A DNA stretch of 64,000 bases, taken from assembly GCA_003342895.1 (NCBI GenBank), contig PTFA01000303.1, positions 1,038,788 to 1,102,787 on the forward strand, written 5' to 3'. Both the position numbers and the translations under genes were made by a program. Source of the stretch: Casuarius casuarius (taxonomy: Eukaryota; Chordata; Aves; Casuariiformes; Casuariidae). Shown here in pieces: positions 38,901 through 53,900 of this stretch. The notes under the pieces are model-generated. The model worked only from the letters and a program-made list of their open reading frames with translations, searched no databases and was not told the origin of the DNA. The first letter of the stretch is position 1. Each line of letters begins with the position of its first letter.

Positions 38901-41900
38901 GACACGCTGAATGTGACGCTGTCCTTTTACTAGCACCTTCCACAGTTTCGATGCTGGCATGCAGTTGTTATGACAGTTCTCCTTCTGAGTTTTGTCTCAC
39001 CAAAGATTAGAGTGAATTCACCTTTTACCTTTGTCTACGAGGAAACTCCACTTCACTGTCTACTTCTCCTTCTTCCTCTTCCGAGGAGTCATCACCGCTC
39101 TGGCAGGGAACAAGGACAAGAATGATGATTTCACATTTGTAAAGGAACAAACATGCAACTACATGGCTGCCCGTTGGTCTTCTAGCACAAAGCCACTGTG
39201 TCGACAGGCTGCAACAGTCTAGATGAGAAAAAAAAACTGTTTAACAGTGAGAACTGACTGTGACTTTTTCCTAAAAGGAGATTATTTCAGGTGGTATTAA
39301 TGCTGTCATTCTTAAGTTTGGAGTGCTTAACTTCAAAATACACTGGAGTACTTTAAGAAGGCACTGCATACATAATTTTCTAGATTTTTACAGAAGTAAA
39401 TCAAGTAATTAGGATCACATTGAAATCCACATAAACTGAGCTGATTTAGCACTCCTAGCTTTACCACTTCAACTTCTTCTGCATGAAGCTATCATAAAGC
39501 AGGACAGGAGATGGCACATCATTTTCTGGTGGGTTTCATTAACTAGAAAACCTGAGTTTTGTCCCATTTTCTACTTCAGTGAGTATAGCCTTTTATTGTC
39601 CTCCTTCCATCCAAACCCAGACTTCACAATCTCGTTTTTTTCCAGCCCAATCCTGTCCCATCTAAGCTGCCAACTCCTGGTTCACATTTCAGAATCAGCC
39701 TGTATCCCACCCCATGCCCATGGGCTCCTCCTCCCTTCATTATGGGCCCAAAACACACTCTTGTTCTGGTATTCATCCTCTTTCCCTTAACTTTTCCACC
39801 CAGGCCCAGTTTCTCTGCTCTTTGCTCTCCACTCAGACTGGTTCCTGCTTCTTCTCTCACCACCCGGATGGAAGCAGCAGGAATAAAGAGGAACTCCATC
39901 TCTCTGCAACTGTTGCTCCCCACTAGTGAGGAACACTTCTTTGAGGAACTTCTTTTCGACCTTGCAGCTCCAGGTCAGAGAGTGCTCCTTGCTTAGCTGC
40001 TAAGCTAACAGATCTTCACATAAGAGCTACGACTTTCAGTCAAGTGGGCCAGGTTCTTGCAGGAGCAGCAAAAGGCACGTCCCCGAGGCTACGGCAAGGA
40101 CTGTAGTTGTGTTCCAAAGCACAGCAGCGCTACAGAATTTCTGAATGAAACTGGTGCAAGGTGCTTAACATGGATAAAACAATGCATTTACCCCTTCCTT
40201 TGTTTTGGGAAGGGCTTGAAAACATTTCAAGGCTGTTTCAGCAACAAAAATTTGCCAGACCAAGTTTCAGCTCAAATAAAAACTGGCTAAATTACAGGCA
40301 ACAGAAAATAGAGCCTTAACAAAAACAGTCATTTTTTGCAGTACCCACCAATAGGCCTACAATACTTTTCAATAAGAAGCGACTTTAAAAGACTGTCCAG
40401 ATCACAAAGCAAAGCTCACATAGGTATGAACTCTTTAAAATAAAGTTGTACACAACTCCACTGCTCTGTGCACAGGATACACAGCTTTGTTACCATCACA
40501 TATCCAGACACACACAGGGAGGAAAGCTTCCGTTTTTCGAAATCTCTGCACCATCCTTACCTTTTGAATGGGTCTTGTTTTGCAAGGTAGCACTGAGGAA
40601 GCCACGTGCTGGGGAGTGCCTAGGGCTGACGCTGACTTACAGCTGCTGAAGCCCTCTTCCTCCATCTTCTCAATGAACTGTGCGTTTTCATATAGGGAAA
40701 CACAAGTTGGTGATTGAGAATGGCTGATCCCTGTTTCAAGAGATGACATCTGTACCTGACCACTGTTCTCTTGCCTGCACTGAAGACAGGAATTATACGG
40801 ATCTGTTTTGCAACACTCCCAATGATCAGCTTTGCTTTCTTTGCTCTCCAGATTCCTCCGGCAATCTGCTTCCATGGCAGCGGAGATGAGATCAGGACTG
40901 GAACCAGACATCCGCCTTTGCGCGTGGTTACTGAGAGGGCTCCGCAGCGCTGCTGCAGGGCCAAAGTACCTTAAGTTGTTTGCGCAGTTGGCAATGTCTT
41001 GTCCATGGGCATGAAGCCGTGAGTGATGGCCATGGGGATGGCTTTGGCCGTGTTGCTGCTGTAGACCGGGGTGATGAGAATGATTATGAGGAAGAGGTGG
41101 GGGTGCATCATCGTGCACTGGCTGGTTTTTCAAGATCCCTGCAAAATCATTGTAGCTGCCTTTGCTGTTCCCTCGGCGGTGACGTGGCTTACTGCGGTAG
41201 CGGCTTTTGCCACTCGGTGTTGACATTTTGGGACTTCCTGAGACTGGTGAACCATTGGATGCTGCTTCTGTGCTGGGTATGCCCTCTGACTTCAGCAGAT
41301 CTGGCCTGAGAGACAGTCAGCAGAAGTTTAACATTAAACCAAGAACTAAGAACTGAGAAAGGACATCAGTTTGGAGCCAGGACGAAGAGGCAGCTGTAGC
41401 CATAAGCAGACTCTGCTTTCTATAATCTGCAGGCCTTCCTCCCCTTTAGATGCTTGACTTCTGCTTTCAGCTTCTTTTGATCTCTCCACTCAATGTCCCT
41501 TCTGTTCAGACAATCATGCCCCACACTGCTTTCTTGCTGCCCTTCCCAATATCTGACACACACACTCCTCCTTTCTTTCACCCGTACTTTGATGATCTGG
41601 CTCCCAAAATAGCTCCCTCCTATGTCTAAGACCTTGGTGTAGGGCATGTCTCTTACCATACGCATATATCACACTCAGCCCAACAGGGCCCCAATCTGCT
41701 GACGGTGTCAGCCTGCTCATTTCAGATGCATATATGAATATTAATTCAAAAGTAATTATTTGCTGTTAATCAGCGACTATCTAACTCCTAGAAATCCCAG
41801 AAAAGGGAGGAAAAGGGAGGATACACAGCTCCTCTGAAAAATCCAGCAGTATCTCACTTTCTGAAAGTCATGCAGAGAGGAAATAGCTGAGAAGGACAAT

Positions 41901-44900
41901 GAATTCACACATCTTGAATCCAAATTTAATTCCTCAGCAACAAATCCATCCTCCCTGAGGACTGGCTGATTTCCACAATCCCTCATCCTGCTTGCTAACA
42001 TCCAAGTCAAGGATGAGCTAACTGCTCTTTGCTTGGACTGTGAGAAATTCAGGAGACACGTCAGATACTTCCTGCCAGGGCATCGTCACCTTTGAAACAT
42101 TTCTATGGACCACGTGGTTCCAGAGAACTGTCCAGGTAGAAGGAAAGGCAGGATTCATGCCTTTTTCCTTAAGGTAATTAACCAATTGTGCTTTCGAGGA
42201 TCAGACCAGGCCCAAGAGAGAACACTCCTTCGGCCTGTCCTGAGTTGTCGTCAGTCTCAAAGGGATGTAAGCCGTCTGCTCAACTCAGTGGGGATCTACA
42301 GTTGCTTCCCGGCGACTGGGTTGTTCCTTCTTACCGTTTAGTCTGGCTGCCTGGTTTATGGGAGACTCCTTTCCTCTTCATCAGCTTCTCCACTGTATTG
42401 GGGTGGATTATTGGTCTGACTGGATGGCGTTTGTAAGTCCCAGGATACTTCTTTTCCACTGCTTGTTCCCTCCTGAAACATTGGGGAAGAAAAAACCTAG
42501 ATCAGTTCTCTCTAATCGCAGCTCCTGCTGGACAGAAACGCAGCTCCGCGTGAGCACGCTGCATGCCTGCTTCACAGCTACGGCTGGGTGCAACGCGACG
42601 CGCTGTTCTGGGAAAGGACCTGGGTATTTTCTAAATTCTCTCTGCAGAGATCAGGCCGTTGGAACACGGCCCTGGCGCACAGTCCAGAAACAGCGCTGCG
42701 TTTCTCTCTACAAAGGGGCCAGGAACGGATACCGACGCCAAATGGGAAAGGTGCTTTTCTCTCAGTTGGTAAACGCTGGGTAAAGATACGTGCACAACAT
42801 GGTCTGCAGTAGCCTATTCTTAACAGGCCTCTCTCTGCCTGCCAGCCCTTCCTTTAGCCCTGGAAGCATGTCAGTGGAGTCTAAATCTGCAAGTACCACT
42901 ACACAGCTTAGAAATGAAGCACCGGTTTAGTCTCCTCTATGCACACTGCTATGCGCGTGATAGGCCGTTCTGCCCAGAGATACATACTTTATGAGCTCCT
43001 TCTCACGGACCTCCAGCTGCAGCATAATAGCACTGAGCTCCATGTATAAGTTATTGGCTCGCTCCAGCTTCCTCTCGTAGTGTTCACGGATATCCAACGC
43101 ATGCCTGCAAAAGAGAAAAGAAAAGTCAATATTCCACAGTCTGCTGTCCCTGGACCAAGAGAGAACGAGGAAAAGCACAGGTGGTTTAGGAAAAGGCCTT
43201 CTAAATGTCAAGTTTGCCACCTATATTACATTGTGTGTGGACCCCAGATAGACCTAACTGTGAACAAAGATTAAGAGTTTGATATAGAGAATGAATCACA
43301 ATATGATTTAGAAAATGTTTAACAGTCTTGAAGAAGTGGCAACACTTCTCACTAGTGAAGCTGCAGATGCCTCAACATGCATCCACGGGCCTTTCAGCCA
43401 AGGCCCGACCATTCTGTTTGCATTCAATAGAGAAGAGGTTAAGCCAGCTTCTAATGAAACAGGGAAAGTCGGCATCTATTTGTATTCCATAAAAAGCAGC
43501 ATGTCTCTAAAGCTACAGAGTGGTTGTATAAGACATCTTGAACCAAGGCAGAAAGATGTGGCCTTTGAAAGCTTCCCAGGGCTAAGTAACACTGATCAAC
43601 AATTATGTTAAACTGGCTGACCAAGGTTTCCTTTAGTTTCTCAAGTCTGACGCAGAACTGCTACTTGGTGTTTTACCTTTCTCTTTCACAATTATACTTG
43701 CAAATTTATAGCAAGGAAGATAACACTTCGCTTTCTTAAATAAACTTTCTGCTTTCATTGTTAAGTTGGTCTAATGTTCAAAATGATTTTAGGTGGACTG
43801 ATAAATGAGGAGTGTGTTCACTTCTCTGGAAATGACTAATCCAAAGGAAGTGGGCAGTTCTTAAGACCTAGAATGTGCCAGCAGGAACTTCAGCTTCTGG
43901 ACTCGGGAGGAATTTCAGCTGCCTGAATTTATGCCACCAGGCATACTGAGTCCTGTTTTGGGGCCCGCAGTATAAAACAGACTCCAAGACGGTCACGGGG
44001 CTGGAGCACATGCCCTGTGAGGGGAGGTGGAGGGAGCTGAGTCCACTTAACCAGGAGAAGAAAAGGCTGGATGGGAAGAGCGAGTAGCAGTCATAAAAGA
44101 CTGTCAACAAACCTGAGCTCTTCTCTTCGACGACGAATTAATTCTTCATCTAGCCGGTGGATACAAGTTCCTTCACTTTTAATTTTCTCAAAATGTTTCT
44201 TCACTTCTTCTCGCCATTCAGCCTAGGAAAATAATTTACTCTCAGGTATTTACAAAGCACTGAGCACTCTGGTTGCTCCGAAGGAAAATTCTTGGGCAAT
44301 ATTCTTTGTCTGCAGAAACTGCAGATTCACATGGAAAACATGCCTCTGTTAGCTGAATTATTTTGGTGAAAGAGTTGCAGCATGTTTCATTTCAGCATTT
44401 TCAGCTGGTATTTCCAATTAGTTCACTTAAAATATACTTGCATTTTCTAAAATATTAAAAATCAAATTCCAAAAGCTCTTTTCAATTTAAGAGATTTTCT
44501 TCCCTTTTGGCACTTAAAATAAACTGAAAGGTCAATCATTTGTGCAGCTCTATTCATTATAAAGATGACTGTCGCTAGGGTGATACTAACTCTATTGGTC
44601 CCTTGAAGCCCTCGTTCCTGCAGCTTTAATAAAAGGCACCCACTGCCTCACACACACACACACACACACACACGCACCAAACACTGTATAGATCCTCGAT
44701 ACTCAAGGCAAGGTTTCATCCTCATTCCCACCTTGGGAGAAGCCAACTGGGAAGGACTCGAAGGAATCTCTAAGAATGTCCTTTTAGATCTTCCCTGAGT
44801 GTGCCCGAGTCCCTTCACTGCTCTGCGACAGCTCTTTGTCCCGCTGGCTGCCCTGCTCATCTTCACTAATAAATGCAGTGTTTCTCTCACAGCAGAGTTT

Positions 44901-47900
44901 TCTGGTTTCCTGTACGACTGTACCAGGAGAAACAGCTGGGACCAGAACATCTGAAGTCAGCAGTCTCCGGAGACACGTGAATGAGACAACGCTGAGTTTC
45001 TGACTAAAGCTAGCAGATGTCTCAGTCTGTGAATGTCTGGGCGAAAGACTTTTAAATATCCGTCAGCTTTTTTCTCCCCAACAATCAAACTAAAATCATA
45101 GGTCATGACTTTGCTGCACACAGTGCAGCCCCTGGAAAGAGACCCTCGGAGCCAACTCTGGTGCTCGTGGCCTACAGCCATTCTCCAGTTACCTGTGATT
45201 TGAAATAGGTTTCCTGAGGAGTAGCCAGCACATCAGCAGAGGCAATATCCAGGTGCATCAGTGTCTGTCGGAAGGAGGGGCGATTCCGGGGCTTGCTCTG
45301 CCTGGAACAACACAGACCAGTTACTAACATGAAATCAGGTTAATAACACTATCTAATCCTGCCCTTTTGAAGGTGTCTATCACCAAAATCAGTCCTCTGA
45401 ATCCTGCAGTCGACAGACTAGAGCCAAAACTATAAAAACAAGACACATCCATATGGCCATATAGTACAGGACTGAGCCTTCAGTACTGTAACATACTGCA
45501 CCCCTGCATAAGACCCCACTTAAGTACAAATCCAGTAGTACCTTTAAGAAAAGAGACTGGCATCCTAGCTTCGAGACTCAACCCACCAGACTCACTGCAT
45601 GGACGCAGGGTTAAAATGGTAAGAAACAGCTTCTTCGGCCACCTCTCCCCTACAAGCGACCTGGTTCCACTAGGTGGGGATACAAGCGTAGGCACGCAGC
45701 GCGGAGAGCTGCGACATCTGCATTTCGCAGCCATACGTAGAAGCTGCGGCTCAGGATCAGGAGGGTAAACAGCCGCTTTAAAAGAGCCACTGACGCTTCG
45801 GCCTATTTCTCCCCTTGTGCTGGCATAGCTGCGGAGCGGGGAAATGCTGAAAGACCACTTATGCTCTGGGACAAGACTCAGTTACAAAGATTAATCATTA
45901 ATGCATAACCTGAGACCAAGAATTTCATCTCTAATTTCAACTGGCAGGTGGAGTAAACTGGAAACATCTCCCGCATATGCACATGTATAAAATCCTGGTT
46001 TCATACACAAAGCACTAGTTTCTCTCTGTCCAGTTCAAAAACTAGTCACTTTAAAAGATGTTTCCAGAGTATTAAAAAAAAAATCCATTTGCTTCCAATC
46101 TGCAGCCAGCCTCAAGAAATTTCACCGCTCCCTTGCTTCCACTCCTTTTCTCTGCCCTTCCCGCAGAGCTATCTTCTCTCAGCTGCTTAGCTCCTCAAGC
46201 AACAAACCCTGTGAAGGCTGTTGAAGATGACCTCTATGCTGCGGGCTCCTGCTTTGCATCTGACTGGAAACTTTTGACTAATCTTCACCTTCCTGGTGCT
46301 TCCACCAAGCCCCACTCTCCCATTTCTTGAGTGTTCAACCCCCTGTCCCTCACTAGCCCATCTCAGCAGTGCCTGCCTACTCCTTCCCGCTGCCCCGTCT
46401 TCCCAACCCAACCGCAAACCACACAGCTCTCTTACTCCTTCCCCTACGCTCCAAACGTCCTCCGGGACCCAGGCCTTCTGCCACGAGGAAGCAGGATCCA
46501 TAATGTTACACCCAACTGCTCTCGTGCCGGGTGGCAGAGTATTTAAGAGAGTCCTGTGCTCTGGACTCACCACTCCCACCCTGACCCTCATTTCATCGGT
46601 TTCTCAGGGAGTCTGGTGAGAGCTAGGAGTCATCTCTCGCCCTGCACGGGGACGAGGCTCTTACCAGGTTTGCTTCATGAGGATTTTGAAGCCGTCCGGA
46701 CAGGTGGACGGCACAGGAAGGTGCAGGCTGTTGCTGCCCACACCCCAGATGATGGCAGAGGAGTCCACGTCCTTGTAGGGGATCTCTCCCGTAAGCAGCT
46801 CCCACAAAACTACCCCAAACGACCTGGTGAACAAAAAACAACAAGACCAGGGAAGAACTTCCACATGAATGCAATTTAACAGAAGCACCTGGAGCTTGGA
46901 AAACTGCCGTTCCTTTGGCAAAACAGGGAACTAAGTATGTCTAATCTGGAGTGGCAAGTAGATGCAACAACGTCTAAATACTAGCTTCTAACCTGGAGTA
47001 GCTATTCCACATGTGAGGTACTCCTCCTCCTCTGCCCCAGACTGTGCTGAACACCAAACCACACTGCTTTTCACCCACCCTTTCCCATTTCGGTGTGAGA
47101 ATTTAAAAATCCTGAGAATACATTAGAAGCTTTTCTACATAAACAAATTCTTACCAGCTCCCATTAACGGGGAAAGTTAGGTTTTCTGAGACACACTTTT
47201 CACTGTTTTCATTGATGAGAACAGATTGTCTACTACAGGATAGCCAGAATTCCTGTGTGTTTTACAAAGGCAGCAGAAAAGTTGTGTTTTTATGTCATTT
47301 AACTTTTTTTCCTAGCCAAAAGCTCCCTCTGCTGCTGTGTGTACTCAGCCACCCATAACACTCCTAGGTAGGGGGTTCAGAAGCTTACGAGACTCATCAC
47401 TATCAACTACTGCAACATGGAAACGAAGAAACAAATGCAACATGTGCAAATGTCAGTATCAAAAGCAAGTGTAATTTTATCTGGAATTGCTTTTGTGCTC
47501 TAACCTGAAAAAAGAATGTCAAAGAGAGAACACACGCACATAATTAGAGAGAAGAAAAGTTCTTCGCCTGGATAAGAAACTCCTATTATGAGAAATGAAA
47601 GATACCAGCCATGAAACTCACTTTGCTTCCCTTCCTTAGTGAAATGACCAAGTAAGGACCAAAACCTTCATTTATGACAGCAGTTATTGGTTTTATTTAC
47701 AATATCCACCCAATAAAACGGCAAACAAATAGCAAACCAGTCAATACAGAGGCAAACAAAAACTGCTGTGAACCAACACCACTAGCAAAGTAGTGCACAT
47801 TAAGACCAGGCTGAGATAAGAGGGGACATACAGCCATCTCAATTTCACACCTGCAGGTATCTCCTCACCTGCGTCCCCATACGCCCATGGGGCACCAGCT

Positions 47901-50900
47901 CTGCCAGTGAAAAGTGGCACGGGTTTTCCTGGCTTGTACTATATCGAATTGTCTTTATTAAGCACAGAAGACCACCCAAGGGACAAACTGCCTGGATGCG
48001 AACAACAGTCGGGAAACAGAACTTCACATAAACAACGTCTCACTTTCAAAACCCCATTGGCTTCAAAGCATGTTCAAAACAAAACAAAAGTCAGAATCTG
48101 AATGTTTTTTCCCTGGAAACATTTTTCCGTGGGCTGCTAGAAAGCAGGGATCCCAGGTGGTTGGACAAGCTACCAGGAAACCCCATCTGGTTTCAGCTCT
48201 GTTCTGATTAAGACCTGACATAAGATTTTTCAAGACTCCTGATAAGATTATAGATTTTTTTTAGCATGCTGTTAAAGATGAGAGAGAGTAGACACATAAG
48301 CAGCTTAGGAACTGTTCTCATTTGTTGTCAGCATTCAGGAACGGGGCTTTTACTCATCTTGGAGGAGGGACGGATGTCAAGGAGAGTTTGAGCAATTGTT
48401 GCTGCACCCTCCAACAGAGGAGAATTTACCACCGCCTCCACGCAGGTCTTTCCCCTCATCACTGCGAAGGAGAGGTCTGCTTCTCTCCCATCACGCAAAG
48501 AGCAAAAGCCAAACATGCCATTGCCTATACTGCCTCATGGGACACTGCAGGCAACCCTAGAGAGGCCACCATATTTGGGAGCAGAAAGAAGTGGGGGTAA
48601 AGGAACCGTGGCCCTAAGTGCTGGAGTCTGGGCAGGGCATTTAGCAGCAACTTGCATCCAAGACATCTCTAGGTTTACACCAAAGAACAACATCTGCAAG
48701 TCATTCGGGAAAGGAGTCAAGGAGTGCTCAGAGTTCTCAGCAGGGCTAGCAGCTCTTTTTTACTGGACGTGTCGCTCCACACAACACTCTTGAATTGAAG
48801 CCACTCTAAAGAAGAAAAAGCTGAGGGTGGAAATCCTGCAACATCTCTCCCAATGAGCCTGTGATTCAAAGGGAAGAGCTCAGAAGACAAATGGCGACTG
48901 TAATTTCTTCCTAAAACAATCCAAGAGCTTCTCCCAGAAGAGCTGGCTCTGTTGCAGCCTGCCTTAAATTGAATGCCCAGGCTCCTGCCCAAAGCCCAGT
49001 TGCCAAATTACACAAAATGAACACACAAAACATCACTTTATAACTGTGTCTTCCAAAAGTAATGCTTGCTTTAGACAGAGGAAAGAGCTTTTCCCAGGCA
49101 TGTTCTCCCTACTCTCTTCCATGGCCTTGACCACACGAACAAATGCTTCTCCTCGCTCCTCCAGTCTTCTGGGATGGACTCCTGCATGCTGACAACGGTC
49201 AGGATGCTCAAAGAAAGCTCTCTCAAAGAAACAAGGCATGGGAGTGTGTGGTTACTTGGATGTCTTTTAGGACTGAGTCCTGGGCATATGGGCCAATCTC
49301 AGGGAAAACCGTTCTTGCTGACTAATTCTAGAAGGAGGAGGCTCTCAGGAGAAGGCGCAAGAACACATGTTCACCACGGTGCACCACGTGTTACAAGACT
49401 TTCCCTTTCCCTACAGGAAATCTCGGCTTAAAGTCATGATCCAACTCTGAGCCAGCATAGAGAGCAGAGCGCTGAGCTGAACTACCCGCAGCAGCAGCTT
49501 TTTGGCTCCACTCACACTCTGAACCACCTGCAGCTTTGACCTCCCTTACACAGTGTGAAGCACCAGGCTGACAGCATCCAAAGCTGAAAGCCACAAAAAG
49601 GAAAATTCATCATCGCTGTAAAAGGAGGAGAAATGCATTTGTCCTGGCTACTGACATTTAATAACCAGAAATAACGTGGCAGAAACAGGGATGTGGCTCC
49701 CTTGAGGACTCTGACACCTGTGGAGAGGCATCCCAAAGGAGCTCCAAGGCCAAGTTCTCTCTCAAGCATTTTTAGTAGCACAAAGATCTTTCCTTGTGAC
49801 CCTTGGGACACAGAGTACATTTCACATGGGATGGAAATAGGTGTTCAAAACTCCTATAATGTTTCCTGGTGTTTCCTCTCTGTTGTATCCAGAGTTATTT
49901 ACACCGGACTATAATCCTGTGGCTGTACATGTAACAGCCAAGTCCAAGTCTGCAGAAAGGAAAAGATGGTTGGACCCTTCAAGCCAGCAGAGTAGAGACC
50001 TCTCTACAGTTCAAGGGAGGCCCTGAAGAGGAAAGAAAGCAAGTGAAAAGTCACTCTGGCTGCAGAAGTTGCTGAGAGGACCTCAAACACTAGTAATGGA
50101 AGAGAAAGCTCTGGCCTGAATACTGAGACAGAGAAGAATTGTTGCATTTGTTTACTGTGAAGATCCTGTATGATGCAGACCGTTTGTACTGAGTCTCGGT
50201 ACGTACTTCCAGACCTCAACACTAAGCATTTGCACATACGTGTCATTTTTCTTGCCACTTTAGCCCATGGTTCAGTGACAGACTTCAGGGCCCTAGGCAG
50301 ATATTTTGAGAATGAAATACTCCACCAGAGAGCAAACTATCTCCATCCCTAGGACGAGAAAAGAGCACTGAATACACGAGTGCTGGGAAAAGCAAGTGGC
50401 TAAACAAAAAGTGAAGATATTTAATTAAAGCAACAATACTACTCACCAGATATCCACTTTTTCGGAGACGGGCTCATTGCGTATCACCTCCGGGGCCATC
50501 CAAGCCACAGTACCCGCAAAAGACATTTTTGTACTTTTATCACTAAGTTCTTTAGATGTACCAAAATCTGAGATTTTTACTGCATCTGTGTGTGTAACCA
50601 AAACACTGGAAAGAGGAAAACAAGAAATCAGCATCCTGTAAGTTTTCTGCTTCCACAACAGACTTTCAGCAACAGATCTCCAACTTCAGTTAGGACACTG
50701 AGAACTGCACGCAACACTTATTCTCAACAGGCAACTGAGGCACTCTGAAGTTAGTGGCTGATGTGGCCCTCGAACACAAAAGCTAAGTCCCACAGTTAAA
50801 TTCACAAATCCAGTGGTCAATCCCAGCAGATCAATGCTTTTTGTCCACTACCAAAGGAGTAAACCTCCTTTCCTTGCTTGATATCTCAAGCAATGCTATG

Positions 50901-53900
50901 CTGGAGTGCGATTTGTACGCGAGTCAGACTCCGTTTTTCACTTGTGTGTTTCCAGCCCTGGAGATCGGGGTTTGCTTTGCTGCCAGAAGCCAGCTTCTCC
51001 CAAACCACTCAGCTCTGGAAATAAAAGCCTTCCCTTTGAGATCACAGTTGTAGCACACATCTCTCAAGGCAGTACTGCAACAGCCCTTGGGAGTAAATCC
51101 CTTCTTAATCAACATGAACAGTTGACGAGGCCATTCTGCTCAGGATTACAGGACATGGAAAAGGATTTTGCATTTTCATTGACAAAAGCGCTCACTTTCT
51201 TTGGGGTTTCTTTTTTTTTGTTTTGCCTCAACTGCATTTCTAAATCCTACAAGTCAAAAATCAGTCTTGGTATCACTTGCAAATTATCAAGTCATGCTAA
51301 CTAACCAAAGATAAAATATCAGCGGATATTCAAGGAGCTAGAAACTCACTTTGGTGACTTGAGGTCTCGATGGATGATTTTGTGAAGGTGCAAATAGTTC
51401 ATCCCACTAGCAATCCCCGTGGACCAATCCACCAGCAACCGAGGCGTGACCTTCCGCCCTGCTCGCAAGACTTCGTAGAGCTGCCCGTGCGCACAGTACT
51501 CCATGATAATACAGTAGCACGGCGCTTGGGTGCAAACTCCCCTGTCAAAGGAAACAAACCCCGAGTGAGGATCAGCAGAGTACAACTCCCAGAGCAACTC
51601 CTAAACATGGCAGTCAAGGGTCAGGAGAGCGACCTGCTCGCTCTGCCTGGGCAAGGTTCGGCTAACAGCTCTGCTTACTGAATAGGAAGGGGAAATGTTT
51701 TTGGCGTGCTTTGCACAGGCGGAACCTCATTTGTGGCAGGGGTTGGTTTCCTTGGATTTCCTACGCCCGCACGTTGGCAGGGTTCACAGCACACATTTTG
51801 TTAGCAAGCCCAAAGGGCAGCGTTGGGTGGGAGTGGTGTCCACAGCTTCGTTTTCACAGCAATGCACAATTTGAGAGAGGAAGCAAAGGGTGACGGCCCA
51901 CTTTGTCCTACAGGCAACTTAATTCCTGGAATTACAAACATGGCCAGGGTATGAGAGCTACTGCCTCTTCCCTTGAGAGAGGTAGTGCTGCTGGTAAGGT
52001 TCTAGCAAATACCACAACCTACTTGAAGGCAATGATGTTCGGATGTTTGAGTTTCCGCAAGTGCTTGATATCCGTTTCGTTCTGATCTCTCACTTTCTTG
52101 ATCGCCACCTCCTCTGCTCGAAATTTGCCCAGGAAAACAGCTCCCTGCGCGCCGCTGCCCAGCCACTGCAGCTCCGAGATCTCCTCAAACGGCACCTCCC
52201 AGGTATCTAGGCACAGGTGAGCAAGGGGAACAGCTTCAGAGAGCAAGTTCACAAAACTTCTGCTGCGAGGTCACCCCGGGGCAGCACCTGCCACCTCCTT
52301 CGTTGTCTCTGGAGGTGGATTTTGCTGGGGGAGGGAGGCAGGGCATCCCCAAAATACAGCCCCACTATGGACAGTGCCAGTACCCATCTCCCCCATGACG
52401 CTTGCCTCTAGCCTCTTCCTCCTCACCCTCTCCACTGCTTTCTCAACAGAGCACACCACCACTTTTCAGCAGTTGGGTGAGCTGCTTCGACTTGGCAGGC
52501 AACAACTTAACATGCCTGAGACATTGTATTTGCAACTTAGGGAGTGTTCTTCTACTCCAAAACTCAGGGATGAGGGTCTCTGTTCTTAAGCACATGACCA
52601 TTTTGAAAAAGCACAGATGAGAAGAAACATTAAACATTCACAACTGGGGAAAAAATATCAAAGGGTTTTTCCCTAGAAGTAGAACAAAAATAGGAAACAA
52701 AAAGGAAAGTCAGAGGGGGCAGGTTGTAAAATCCAGACCAGCAACCACCAAGTTACCCAAGCTAAAGCCCGTCAGCCACCACTACCGGTCACTGAAAGAG
52801 GTCTTTCCCACACCAACATTGCGTATTGTCAAACAGGCAAAGGGATCTTAAGGAAAAGACTCCTCTTCTTAGGTGTCCACATGCATCTTGTTGGGGTACT
52901 GCTACAGTGGTCCAATAACGGTTTAAACTGTTTAAAGACAGTTGTGCCCATCAGAACAGAAAAGCTTGATGCCTGTGAGTTATCTTCAAATTACCTTAAC
53001 ATCATACAAACAGTAAGATAAAAGGCAAACAATAACTTCTTTACTATAACTCAANAGACATTTGAGCTTAGAGTACAAATTCATTTAGCAGTAGCAGCAA
53101 AAGTTAACCCACTTATTTCTGAAACAAAGTCATGCTTGTACAGAGCCCTATTTCCGATCACTACAAAGACACGTCTTTCTCTGTTTTGTGCACTCAATGA
53201 GCTGTTGGGCTATTCTGACCCACAGCTGGCATCATGCAAAAGCGTCCATCCTAGATACTGCCACCGCTGGGGAGAAATCTCAAGATCCGGCTGGACTGAT
53301 TCTGATGCAAAGCTCTCCCTCAGATCACTCCTGTGACCCTCCGACATGAGCTGTGCTCCTCCTTCCGAGCGACTGCTCTTCAGGCATGGCTGAGGAAAGC
53401 CAGCTCCCACCCGGACACAGAGCTCGGGGCCCAGGCTGCTCGCTGAACTATAAAAACAACAGTGTTAATCTACAGCTAAAAATTCCCTTTGACTTGGCGG
53501 GACAAAGTTCAGTCTTCAGCATATGTTTCTTCACACACACAAGTATTTTTCGCACAGACACGTGCTTGCAACCTTGCGTTGTACCAGAATATGGAAAGGA
53601 GGACAGAACACGCAGCTCTCAGCTGAAACGCGGGATAACTAAGCAACCCGCAGCACTTGCGGACGCGCAGTGGACGACCCCTCTCTTCAGTTTTCAAGAA
53701 CGCCACAACAGACATGGAGAAGGTCATACTGCCCACCCAACAAACACACGTACTTTTCTGTTGCGTCTCATCCTAAGACATGACCATAAACTGATCCATG
53801 AAATATGCTTTCCATATGCTACTACCACTATCTTGACCACAGGACATCTGAGTATTTTAAAATAAGTGTTCTTCTTCATCAAACAACTTGAGCACTTTTT

